In this document: piece by piece, positions 37,352 to 45,376 of the stretch
Layout of the letters: every line of letters starts with the position of its first letter
Position numbering within the stretch: the first letter of the stretch is position 1
From: Holophagaceae bacterium
Lineage (GTDB): Bacteria > Acidobacteriota > Holophagae > Holophagales > Holophagaceae
Assembly (NCBI GenBank): GCA_021286765.1
Contig: JAJTBS010000001.1
Location: 434,001-498,000, forward strand
Length of the DNA: 64,000 nt
Direction: 5' to 3'
The notes under the pieces: model-generated
What the model saw: the letters and a program-made list of their open reading frames with translations, nothing else
What the model was told of the DNA's origin: nothing
Database searches by the model: none
Made by a program: the position numbers and the translations under genes

Positions 37352-39535
37352 ATGAATTCGGATGTCCGATCCAGCGCCCATCCAGCCCCGAACCCGGATC
37401 GGTTCCAGTTCCCCTGGAGGCGCGCGCTCCCGGTGCTCCTGCTTCTGGCGGGACTCTTTGCCGCCCGGCCAGCTCAGGCCGCCCCGGGAAAGGCGAAGGA
37501 ATCCTGCTACGACTGTCACAGTGACAAGGACATGACCAAGGACCTGGGCGGGGGGAAGACCCTCTCCCTGTTTGTCGACGAGGCGCGGTTCGGCAAGGCG
37601 GTGCACGGCTCTCTGTCCTGCAAGGACTGTCACGCCCAGATCCACAAGGACCATCCCGGCGATGGCAACCCAGTGCCGAAGGTCGCTTGCGGGAACTGTC
37701 ACTCCGACCAGGACAAGGTCTATCAAGGCAGCATCCACGGCATGAGCAAGGCCATGGGAGCCTCGGCGGCGCCCGCCTGCACGGATTGTCATGGCAACCA
37801 CTACATCGGCAAGGTGAGCCAGTCCGACTCGCCGGTCTACAAGATGAACCTGCCGACCACCTGCGCCAAGTGCCATGCCAACAAGAACATCACCGACGAG
37901 TACAAGATGCGCTACCCGGCGGTGGGCAGCCAGTACCAGGAGAGCATCCACGGCAAGGCGCTGCTGGTGAAGGGCCTCATCGTGGCCCCGAGCTGCAACG
38001 ACTGCCATGGCGTTCACGACATCAAGCGCAGCGTGGACCGCAGCTCGCCCATCAACCACGCCAACGTGGCCAAGACCTGCGGCAAGTGCCATGTGAAGGT
38101 CGAGGAAATCTACGAGAAGAGCATCCACGGTCAGCTCCTGGCCAAGGGCGATCCACGTGGCCCTGTGTGCATCCAGTGCCACTCCGCCCACACCATCGAG
38201 ACGCCCACCAGCGGCCACTTCAAGGCCGGCAGCGACATGGTCTGCGGCAAGTGCCACGCGGATCGCCTTGAGCACTACCGGGACACCTACCACGGCAAGG
38301 CCATGGCCCTGGGCAAGGCCAACGCCGCCAGCGCCGTCGCCGCGTGCTACGACTGCCACGGGCACCATGACGTCCGCCGCGCCGCCGATCCCGAGTCGCA
38401 TCTGTCCCCGGCCAACATCGTCAACACCTGCAAGCAGTGCCACCCGAAAGCCACGACCAGCTTCACCAAGTACGCGCCCCATGCCAACCCCATGGACCGC
38501 AAGAACTACCCCATTCTCAACTATGTCTTCATTGTCATGACGGCCCTGCTCGTGTGCACCTTCGCCCTCTTCGGCGGACACACGCTGCTCTGGCTGTTCC
38601 GCTCCATCTGGCTCTACCGCCACGACTCCAAGCAGTTCCGGGAGGCGAAGGCCAAGATCCACGACGACGACGAGCAGTTCACCCGCTTCCAGCCCTTCGA
38701 GCGGTTCCTGCACATCCTGGTCGTCACGAGCTTCCTGCTGCTGACCATCACCGGCATGCCGCTGAAGTTCTACTACACCGACTGGGCCAAGGCGATCTTC
38801 AGCTTCTTCGGCGGCGCCGAAGTGGCCCGCACGCTGCATCATTTCGGCGCGGTCGTCACCTTCGTCTACTTCGTGCTCCACGTGACCACCATGGTGAGCC
38901 ACCTGTGGAAGCGGCGCGGCTACCTGAAGGATCCTGAAACGGGCGCCTTCCAGTTCTCACGCCTGCTGAAGGCGATGGCCCACCCGGATTCCATGATTCC
39001 CACGAAGCAGGATCTGGCTGATTTCGTGGCCCACAACAAGTGGTTCTTCGGGAAGGGCCCGCGGCCCGAGTTCGACCGCTGGACCTACTTCGAGAAGTTC
39101 GACTACCTGGCCGTGTTCTGGGGCGTGTTCGCCATCGGCGTCTCGGGCCTGATCATGTGGTTCCCGGAATTCTTCAGCAAGTTCATGCCGGGCTGGATGA
39201 TCAACGTCTCCCTCATCGTGCACTCCGACGAGGCACTGCTGGCCTCCGGCTTCATCTTCACGGTCCACTTCTTCAACACGCACTTCCGTCTGGAGAAGTT
39301 CCCCATGGATACGGTCATCTTCTCCGGCCGCATCTCCAAGTCCGAGATGCTCCACGAGCGCAAGCGCTGGTATGACCGCCTGGTCGCCGAAGGCCGCCTG
39401 GACGATTACCGGGTGAAGGACGAGTGGGAGGCCTGGAAGGGCATTGCCCGCAGCGCCGGCTACATCTTCTTCGGCATCGGCCTCGTGCTGCTCGTGCTCA
39501 TCATCTACGCCATGACTTCCCGCCTCTCCCACTAG
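37352..39535 (+). CDS. Eleven-haem c-type cytochrome fused to b-type membrane domain (paralogue)
   Basis: 727 residues; AAGGAGG before ATG 37352. A signal peptide with an unusually long polar start (cleavage near PAQA, residue 43) is followed by eleven CxxCH sites between residues 52 and 364 (CYDCH to CKQCH). The membrane part begins near residue 385 (PILNYVFIVMTALLVCTFALF). It contains HILVVTSFLLLTITGMPLKF and LHHFGAVVTFVYFVLHVTTM, with His pairs for b haems, and ends with another helix (SAGYIFFGIGLVLLVLIIYAM). It is clearly homologous in plan to the preceding gene but diverged, so the pair may serve different potentials or acceptors. A strong terminator follows. Confidence 0.9.
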   Translation: MNSDVRSSAHPAPNPDRFQFPWRRALPVLLLLAGLFAARPAQAAPGKAKESCYDCHSDKDMTKDLGGGKTLSLFVDEARFGKAVHGSLSCKDCHAQIHKDHPGDGNPVPKVACGNCHSDQDKVYQGSIHGMSKAMGASAAPACTDCHGNHYIGKVSQSDSPVYKMNLPTTCAKCHANKNITDEYKMRYPAVGSQYQESIHGKALLVKGLIVAPSCNDCHGVHDIKRSVDRSSPINHANVAKTCGKCHVKVEEIYEKSIHGQLLAKGDPRGPVCIQCHSAHTIETPTSGHFKAGSDMVCGKCHADRLEHYRDTYHGKAMALGKANAASAVAACYDCHGHHDVRRAADPESHLSPANIVNTCKQCHPKATTSFTKYAPHANPMDRKNYPILNYVFIVMTALLVCTFALFGGHTLLWLFRSIWLYRHDSKQFREAKAKIHDDDEQFTRFQPFERFLHILVVTSFLLLTITGMPLKFYYTDWAKAIFSFFGGAEVARTLHHFGAVVTFVYFVLHVTTMVSHLWKRRGYLKDPETGAFQFSRLLKAMAHPDSMIPTKQDLADFVAHNKWFFGKGPRPEFDRWTYFEKFDYLAVFWGVFAIGVSGLIMWFPEFFSKFMPGWMINVSLIVHSDEALLASGFIFTVHFFNTHFRLEKFPMDTVIFSGRISKSEMLHERKRWYDRLVAEGRLDDYRVKDEWEAWKGIARSAGYIFFGIGLVLLVLIIYAMTSRLSH

Positions 39536-39551
39536 GGGGGAGGAGATGGAT

Positions 39552-39583
39552 AAAGGGGCCCGGCTTGTCCGGGCCCCTTTGCC
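39552..39583 (+). terminator. Intrinsic terminator after the second 11-haem gene
   Basis: AAAGGGGCCCGG / CCGGGCCCCTTT, 12 perfect pairs with loop CTTGT. The A-stem/T-stem ends make it usable on either strand. Confidence 0.88.
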
Positions 39584-39617
39584 ATTCAGAGGCCGTGTAC
39601 CGGACCCCCGGCGCGCT

Positions 39618-39631
39618 GTGATGCTGGTCAC
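39618..39631 (+). promoter_or_regulatory. CRP/FNR-like operator upstream of the di-haem cytochrome
   Basis: GTGA-TGCTGG-TCAC within TGTGA-N6-TCACT, matching nine of ten positions of the CRP/FNR consensus halves. It lies 97 bases before ATG 39728. The second such site in this cytochrome locus. Confidence 0.5.
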
Positions 39632-39727
39632 TGAGGCGCCATGGGCCTTCCTGGGTCCTTCTGTGGCACAATCATGACAGTCCACCTCTGGCTCGATCTG
39701 GATGTCGAGTCCACCTCAGGAGTCACC

Positions 39728-39964
39728 ATGCGCCGCATCACCCTGCTCACCGCCCTCCTCGCCCTGGCCGTCGCCCCCGTGGCCAATGCCAAGATGACCA
39801 CCGTCAAGGGTGCCAAGTGCACTGCCTGCCACGAGGGCACGCCCAAGGACAAGAAGTTCAACCCTGCCACCGTCAAGATGCTCGCGAAGTACAAGGAAGC
39901 CCAGTGCAAGGAATGCCACGGCTTCGCCGATGGCAAGCTGACTGTCACCAAGAAGTCCCTGTAA
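39728..39964 (+). CDS. Small periplasmic di-haem c-type cytochrome
   Basis: 78 residues; start fixed by AGGAG upstream of ATG 39728. The signal peptide MRRITLLTALLALAVAPVANA is followed by two haem c sites, CTACH and CKECH, in a Lys-rich 57-residue mature protein. Unlike the mono-haem pair at 34541/34936 it shares no C-terminal signature with them. Probably a soluble carrier of the same electron-transfer locus. Confidence 0.85.
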   Translation: MRRITLLTALLALAVAPVANAKMTTVKGAKCTACHEGTPKDKKFNPATVKMLAKYKEAQCKECHGFADGKLTVTKKSL

Positions 39965-39984
39965 TTCCTGCCTGACCTGAAAAC

Positions 39985-40027
39985 CGAGAGGGCTGGCCTG
40001 CGAGGTGTTCGCAGACCAGCCCTCTCG
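39985..40027 (-). terminator. Long hairpin between convergent genes, terminator for the phosphohexomutase gene
   Basis: CGAGAGGGCTGG / CCAGCCCTCTCG plus an inner CTGCGA/TTCGCAG stem. On the minus strand it is followed by GGTTTTC, so it best serves the leftward gene ending at 40039; it may also stop plus-strand transcription. Confidence 0.75.
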
Positions 40028-40038
40028 CTCGTGAAAGC

Positions 40039-41739
40039 CTAGAGTCCGAGCAGGGCGCGGGCCTCCGCCTCCATCCGGTCCAGCAGGGCCGAGTCCGTGC
40101 GGCTCTGGAGGTAGACCTTCAGCTTGGGCTCCGTGCCGCTGGGCCGGAAGGCTGCGAAGGCGCCGCTCTCCAGGCGGAACTTCAAGGCGTTGCTCGCGGG
40201 GATGGGCAGGGCGACCGCTCGGCGGTCGGGCCTGTCCAGGATCGTTTCGCTGCGGCCCTCGCTGTGCCACAGTCCGGTCTGGAAGTCCTCCCAGCTGACA
40301 ACCCTTTCACCCCCGAAGGTGGCCAGGCCAGCGGTCCGGATGCGGCCCATGGCCTCGGCGAAGCGCTTGGCACCCCCGGGGCGGGGATCCTCAAGGTTCA
40401 CCAGGCGGTTGTGGAAGGTCCCCACCCGTGCCATGAGGGCTTCCACCGCTTCGAACAGGGTCTGCCCTTTGGCCTTGTAGTGACCGGCCATTTCCGCGAC
40501 CACCAGGGCGGCTGTGACGCCGTCCTTGTCGCGCAGGCTCGGAGGCAGCAGCATGCCATAGCTCTCCTCGGCGCCGAAGGCGTAGGCCTCACCCAGCTGG
40601 TCGAGCCGGTCCATGCATACGGCGATATTCTTGAAGCCGGTCAGGGTCCACACCACGGGCAGGCCATGGTGGCGAGCCACTTCGGCCATGAAGTCCGAGG
40701 TGACCACGGTGCTCACCACCGCCCCCTTGCGGCCCTTCCCAGAGCAGAGGTAATCCAGGGTGAGGGCAGCCAGGTCGTTACCGCTCATGAGCTCCCAGAC
40801 CCCGTGGCGCTTGGCGACGACGCCAATGCGGTCCGCGTCCGGATCGTTGGCGAGGATCACCTCCGCATCCATGGCTTCGGCTTCGCGCAGGGGCGCCGCA
40901 TAGGCCGCCAGCTCCTCGGGATTCGGCCGGGGGGCCGTGGGGAAGGACCCGTCCTGGAGGCCCTGGCTGGGGCTGACCGCCAGTGGGAGACCCGCCTGCT
41001 CGAAGAGGGCCGGCACGAAGGCGATGCCCGTGCCGTGGAAGGGCGTGTAGAGGATCCGGGCCGGGGTGAAGGGTTTGAGGTCCTGGAGCAGATCCATCCC
41101 CAGGGCGAGGTAGGCGGCTTCCACCTCCTGGGGGATGGGGCTGATCCGGCCCTCGGGGGCCACCGGCGGCACGGGTACCACGGGCAGCGTGGCCATGTGG
41201 GCCTCGATCTCCGCGTCCCACGGATCCACCACCTGCCCACCGAGGTCGTTGTAGGCCTTGAAGCCGTTGTATTCCTTTGGATTGTGGCTGGCGGTGATGA
41301 TCACCCCGCAGGCGGAGCCCAGGGCCTTCATGGCGAAACAGAGAAAGGGGGTGGGCAGGGGGCGCTGGCCCAGGAACACATGGTAGCCAGCTGCAGCCAG
41401 CACTGCGGCGCTCTCGGCGGCGAAGACCTCCGAGTTGATGCGGGTGTCATAGCCCACCACGGCCACCTTCCTGCCCGGGGCGTGGCGCTGGGCCACGGCG
41501 GCCAGAGCCATGGTCGTCCGGCGCACGTTCGGCTGGTTCATGCGCCGCAGGCCGGCGGCCATGAAGCCGCGGAGGCCGCCGGTGCCGAAGGCGAGCGGCT
41601 CAAAAAAGCGGTCCTCGAGCTCGGTGATGGCCTTGGCGTCGCCACCTTCCGCGGCCTTCACCAGGGGTTCCAAATCTGCCCGCAGGCCCGCTTCAAGATG
41701 GGGAAAGGACAGGTACTGTTTTGCGGCGCTCAGGGACAT
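40039..41739 (-). CDS. Phosphoglucomutase/phosphomannomutase
   Basis: 566 residues, the long alpha-D-phosphohexomutase type (PgcA-like) with about 560-580 residues. The phosphoserine loop is GVIITASHNPKEYNGFKAY, the metal-binding loop ANDPDADRIGVV, the sugar-binding loop GAEESYGMLL, and the phosphate-binding loop FRPSGTEPKLKVYLQ. It interconverts hexose 1- and 6-phosphates for glycogen, LPS or cell-wall sugar supply. GCGAGG precedes the ATG. It is last in the coaE-tldD/pmbA/pgm leftward cluster (47-base gap to pmbA). Confidence 0.93.
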   Translation of the reverse strand: MSLSAAKQYLSFPHLEAGLRADLEPLVKAAEGGDAKAITELEDRFFEPLAFGTGGLRGFMAAGLRRMNQPNVRRTTMALAAVAQRHAPGRKVAVVGYDTRINSEVFAAESAAVLAAAGYHVFLGQRPLPTPFLCFAMKALGSACGVIITASHNPKEYNGFKAYNDLGGQVVDPWDAEIEAHMATLPVVPVPPVAPEGRISPIPQEVEAAYLALGMDLLQDLKPFTPARILYTPFHGTGIAFVPALFEQAGLPLAVSPSQGLQDGSFPTAPRPNPEELAAYAAPLREAEAMDAEVILANDPDADRIGVVAKRHGVWELMSGNDLAALTLDYLCSGKGRKGAVVSTVVTSDFMAEVARHHGLPVVWTLTGFKNIAVCMDRLDQLGEAYAFGAEESYGMLLPPSLRDKDGVTAALVVAEMAGHYKAKGQTLFEAVEALMARVGTFHNRLVNLEDPRPGGAKRFAEAMGRIRTAGLATFGGERVVSWEDFQTGLWHSEGRSETILDRPDRRAVALPIPASNALKFRLESGAFAAFRPSGTEPKLKVYLQSRTDSALLDRMEAEARALLGL

Positions 41740-41786
41740 GGGAACCTCGCGGGAACGATGCTAGAGGGTGGAGGAGAGATGGAGGG

Positions 41787-43172
41787 TCATGCGCCGCCCA
41801 GGGCGATGTCCTCCAGCAGGATGCTCAGGCCGGCGCTGCTGCCGTACCACCGGAGATCGCTGCCCAGGGCCACGATCCGGGTGAGGAAGTCCCGCAGGTT
41901 GCCGGCGAAGGTGAGCTTGTCCACAGGCTCGGCCAGCCGGCCGTCGCGAATGCGGATGCCGCTGGCACCGACGCTGAGATCGCCGCTGACCGGGTCCACG
42001 GTGTGCAGGCCCATGATCTCCGTGATGAGGACGCCGTTCCCGGCCAGGCGGTAGAGGGCCTCAGGGCTCGTGTCTCCCGGCAGCGGGAACAGGTTGAAGG
42101 TGGTGGCGCCGGGTTGGCTGCCGAAGCCCCGCCCTGCGCTGGCGGTGGGGGCCACGCCCATTTCCGCGGCGGTCTTCAGGGTGTGCAGGTAGGTCTTCAG
42201 CACGCCGCCTTCCAGCAGCACATTGCGCCGGGTGGGCAGGCCCTCGGCATCCCAGGGTTCCGTACCCAGGGCGGGGCGGCCCGGGGCTTCGGCAAGACGT
42301 CCGTCATCTACGAGGGTGAGCAGGGGCGAGGCGATGGTCTCGCCCAGCTTCCCGGCGAAGAGGCTCCGCTGTTTGAGCACGGATTCCGCATCGAGCATGC
42401 CGGCCACGATGCCGAGCAGGTCCACGGCGACTTCGGGATGCAGGACCACGGGGTATTTCCCTGCGGGCAGGCGCTGGGGATTCAGCTTCCGCTCGCCCTT
42501 GAGGGCGGCCTCGGCTCCGATGGATGCGAGATCCAAGCCTGGCCGGCGGGAGACATCCCAGTGCCAGGCGGCCTGGCGTTCCTCACCCTCGGCCACGGCC
42601 AAGTCGATGGAGGCCGAGCAGCTGGTCCAGACATCGGGCGTGCGCACGCCCTTCTGCGTCAAGAGCAGACTGGCACCGGAGCCATCGCTCCACACGGATT
42701 CCCGCACGGCGGCGACCTTGCTGGAAGCTTTGCGGGCCTCGGCCTCGAGTTCCAAGGCCCACCCGATGCGCTGAGCCGGGGTGATGGCCTCGATGGCCGC
42801 ATCAAAGCGGCTGGGCAGGTCATCCTCGCCAGAGGGTTCCGCCTGGCGCAACCAGGGATCCTCGTCCCCGAGGGCGCTGAGCTCCCAAGCTTGCCTGAAG
42901 AGGTTCCGGAAATCCGGGGCGGCGAGATCGGTGGTGGTGGCCAGTCCCGTGCGGAACCCCTTGTGTCCCGCGCGGATGACGCGCACACCGAGGCCGCCGC
43001 GCTTGCTGACGGAGAGATCCTCCAACTGGCCGTTCTGGACCTTGGCCTTGCGGGAGCGGGACACGGACATGAACGCCTCGGCCCCTTCGGCGCCCAAGCT
43101 CAGCGCATGCTGGATGCCATCCTGGAGACGGGCTTCGATTGCTTCGGGAATGAAGGTCGCGGCATCGCTCAT
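41787..43172 (-). CDS. pmbA: TldD/PmbA-family protein, PmbA (TldE) subunit
   Basis: 461 residues with the RKAKVQNGQLEDLSVSKRGGLGVRVI N-terminal barrel segment and later LFPLPGDTSPEALYRLAGNGVLITEIMGLHTVDPVSGDLSVGASG as in PmbA. It lacks the HExxxH zinc motif, as expected for the non-catalytic partner. TldD and PmbA form a heterodimeric metalloprotease that in E. coli matures microcin B17 and degrades CcdA; the substrate here is unknown. Its start abuts the tldD stop with no gap. Confidence 0.92.
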   Translation of the reverse strand: MSDAATFIPEAIEARLQDGIQHALSLGAEGAEAFMSVSRSRKAKVQNGQLEDLSVSKRGGLGVRVIRAGHKGFRTGLATTTDLAAPDFRNLFRQAWELSALGDEDPWLRQAEPSGEDDLPSRFDAAIEAITPAQRIGWALELEAEARKASSKVAAVRESVWSDGSGASLLLTQKGVRTPDVWTSCSASIDLAVAEGEERQAAWHWDVSRRPGLDLASIGAEAALKGERKLNPQRLPAGKYPVVLHPEVAVDLLGIVAGMLDAESVLKQRSLFAGKLGETIASPLLTLVDDGRLAEAPGRPALGTEPWDAEGLPTRRNVLLEGGVLKTYLHTLKTAAEMGVAPTASAGRGFGSQPGATTFNLFPLPGDTSPEALYRLAGNGVLITEIMGLHTVDPVSGDLSVGASGIRIRDGRLAEPVDKLTFAGNLRDFLTRIVALGSDLRWYGSSAGLSILLEDIALGGA

Positions 43173-45272
43173 CTAGATCACGCTCGGCAGGGGTTCGGCG
43201 GTGCCGCCCACCACGAGGGCCGGGCAGAGGATCGTCGGGAGGGCGTCGCTGACGGGCACGCCCTGGCCGTCCTTGCCGCAGGTCCCGATGTCGAAGTGTT
43301 GGAGATCGTTGCCGATGCGGGTGAGGCCCTTCAGTACCTCGGGTCCGCAGCCGCTGAGGGTGGCGTTCTTCACGGGATACATGGCAACCCCATTCTCGAC
43401 CCAGTAGCCCTCGGTCACCTGGAACACGAAGTTGCCAGTGACGGTGTCCACCTGGCCGCCGCCCATGTGCCTCACGAGCAGGCCCCGGTCGAGGTCGCGC
43501 AGTATGGCCTCCGGCGCTTCGCTGCCAGGGGCGAGGAACGTGTTCCGCATGCGGGGGATGGGCAGGTGGCGGTAGCTCTCCCGGCGGCCGTTGCCCGTGG
43601 GCTCCGTGCCCATCTTCCGCGAGGTCTTCCGCGACTGCAGGTAGGCCTTGAGGATTCCGTTCTCGATGAGGACGACCCGGCTCACGGGGTTGCCTTCATC
43701 GTCGATGGCCTGGCTGCCGCGCTTGTGGGGCAGGGTGCCGTCGTCGATGATGGTCACCCCCTCGGCCGCCACCTTCTGGCCCAGCTTGCCCGCGAAGGAG
43801 CTCATGCCCGCCAGGGCCAGGTCGGCTTCCAGGCCATGGCCGCAGGCCTCGTGGATCATGGTGCCGCCGGCGCTGCTGCTGAGCACCACGGGGAAGGTCC
43901 CGGCCGGTGCGGGCTGGGCGTCCAGGGCCTGGATGGCCAGGCGGACGGCCTCCTGCACCATGGCGGTGACGGCCTCATCGGTGAAGAGCTCGAAGCCCCG
44001 CGTCTCGCCCAGGGGCTGGTAGCCCGTCTGAAGCTGGGTGTCGTCCCCGGCGGTGACATTGGCGCGCAGCACCACCTGCGTGCGGTGGTCCTCTGTGATG
44101 CGCCCGGACCAGGCCCCGTCCCGCAGCTCGGCCGCGGCGATCCACACGCGCTGGGTGCTGTCGCCATAGCCTATGGAGACTTGCCTGAGGGCGCCGGGAC
44201 GAAGGGCCTCGGCATGCACGCGGGCCGTGGCCTCGGCGCGACGCACCAGGGCCACTTTCTCGGCCAGCGGCACCTTGCCGGGGTCCTGGACCACGGGACT
44301 GGGAGTGGGAAAGGCCTGCGCCATCAGGGCGGGGATGGCCGCGGCGGGACCCCCGCCGGGCGCAGCAAGGGTGCGCGCGGATTCCACCAGCTCGTCGAAG
44401 GACGGGGCGATCAGGTCGGCGAAGCGGGTGGTCTCGCCGTCCACCAGGCGCAGGCTGGCGCCGAAGGTCTCCGAGGCCAGCACGTCCTCCATGCGCCCGT
44501 CGTCCATGCCCAGGGCGTGGGCCCGGCGGCGCTCCACGAAGATCTCCCCGTAGTCCCCCCCGCGGCTGAGCAGGTCAATCAGTACCAGGCGCAGCTGATC
44601 GGCGCTGAAGGGTGCGGGCATATCGGGTCTCCAGGTCCGCGCGCGGCGGGCCTTCCAGTCTGCCAGAAGGGCCGCCTCCGCTCCGGCGAGAAGGATGGAC
44701 AGGTCCCGCCCGTCGTTCGGGATCAGCAGATCGGCATGCAGGGCCCGCTCCGCGGCGGCAGCCTGGGCACGAAGCCGCGCCAGGGCCGCTTCGCGCGGCA
44801 CTCCATCGCGGGACATCAAACGCGCCAGCCTGAGTTCCTCCGGCGCATCCACCACCCAGAACGAGTCGAAGTGGTGCGCCCTTCCCCGCTCCACCCAAAG
44901 CGCCGCATCGAGGACGGCCCCCCGGGTATCTGGGGGAAGTCGGCTCAGGCGAGCCTCCAGCAGGGCCTCTATGCGGGGGTGCAGGACCGCGTTGAGCTTC
45001 GCCCGGGCGGCATCATCTGCGAAGACATGAGCGGCCATCCAGACGCGATCCAGGCGGCCATCCGCCTGGAGGGCGGGGGGGCCGAAGGCGTCGGCCACGG
45101 CCTTCAGACCTTCACTTCCAGGGGCGACCGCCTCCCTCGCCAAGTCATCGGCATCGATGACCGCCCAGCCACGGTCTCGCATCCAGGCGGCGACGAAGGA
45201 CTTGCCGGCCGCGATGCCGCCGCTGAGTCCAAGGAGGGGGAAGGGATGGGGGTTCACGCTGGGGAGGGACAT
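43173..45272 (-). CDS. coaE-tldD: CoaE-TldD fusion: dephospho-CoA kinase plus zinc metalloprotease
   Basis: One uninterrupted 699-residue frame. Residues 1 to about 212 are dephospho-CoA kinase (last step of CoA synthesis). The P-loop is GLSGGIAAGKS (15-25), VIDADDLAREAV follows, and so do FWVVDAPEELRLARLM and helices to LLADWKARR. Residues 218-699 are a complete TldD, with zinc motif HEACGHGLEADLAL (His474, Glu475, His479) and C-terminal NATLSGCGPEVLKGL. No stop codon separates them. Met218 (ATG at 44621) aligns with the normal TldD start and has GGAG seven bases upstream. Both the fusion and free TldD could therefore be made. It abuts pmbA, its usual partner. The ATG at 45272 lacks a good ribosome site. 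Confidence 0.85.
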   Translation of the reverse strand: MSLPSVNPHPFPLLGLSGGIAAGKSFVAAWMRDRGWAVIDADDLAREAVAPGSEGLKAVADAFGPPALQADGRLDRVWMAAHVFADDAARAKLNAVLHPRIEALLEARLSRLPPDTRGAVLDAALWVERGRAHHFDSFWVVDAPEELRLARLMSRDGVPREAALARLRAQAAAAERALHADLLIPNDGRDLSILLAGAEAALLADWKARRARTWRPDMPAPFSADQLRLVLIDLLSRGGDYGEIFVERRRAHALGMDDGRMEDVLASETFGASLRLVDGETTRFADLIAPSFDELVESARTLAAPGGGPAAAIPALMAQAFPTPSPVVQDPGKVPLAEKVALVRRAEATARVHAEALRPGALRQVSIGYGDSTQRVWIAAAELRDGAWSGRITEDHRTQVVLRANVTAGDDTQLQTGYQPLGETRGFELFTDEAVTAMVQEAVRLAIQALDAQPAPAGTFPVVLSSSAGGTMIHEACGHGLEADLALAGMSSFAGKLGQKVAAEGVTIIDDGTLPHKRGSQAIDDEGNPVSRVVLIENGILKAYLQSRKTSRKMGTEPTGNGRRESYRHLPIPRMRNTFLAPGSEAPEAILRDLDRGLLVRHMGGGQVDTVTGNFVFQVTEGYWVENGVAMYPVKNATLSGCGPEVLKGLTRIGNDLQHFDIGTCGKDGQGVPVSDALPTILCPALVVGGTAEPLPSVI

Positions 45273-45376
45273 CGGTGATTCGATAAGGGAGGCCAAGGTA
45301 AATATTGGTGACGCGCGTCTCTTGTCCTGGATTGAGGCCGCCTGTCAGCATGCCGGAAATACCTAGGGAGCGGCTC

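Noticed and set aside
35297-38902. Very long minus-strand open frame opposite the two large cytochrome genes
   Set aside because: His/Gly/Ala/Val-rich translation typical of antisense to GC-rich coding DNA; the plus strand carries clear CxxCH repeats, ribosome sites and terminators.
44600-44660. Separate coaE and tldD genes
   Set aside because: No stop codon in the CoaE frame before the TldD start, so two independent genes cannot be drawn from this sequence; kept as a fusion with the caveat of a possible indel.
41721-45278. 1185-codon plus-strand open frame opposite pmbA and coaE-tldD
   Set aside because: Low-complexity Gly/His/Arg translation with no domain; the opposite strand encodes well-recognised families.
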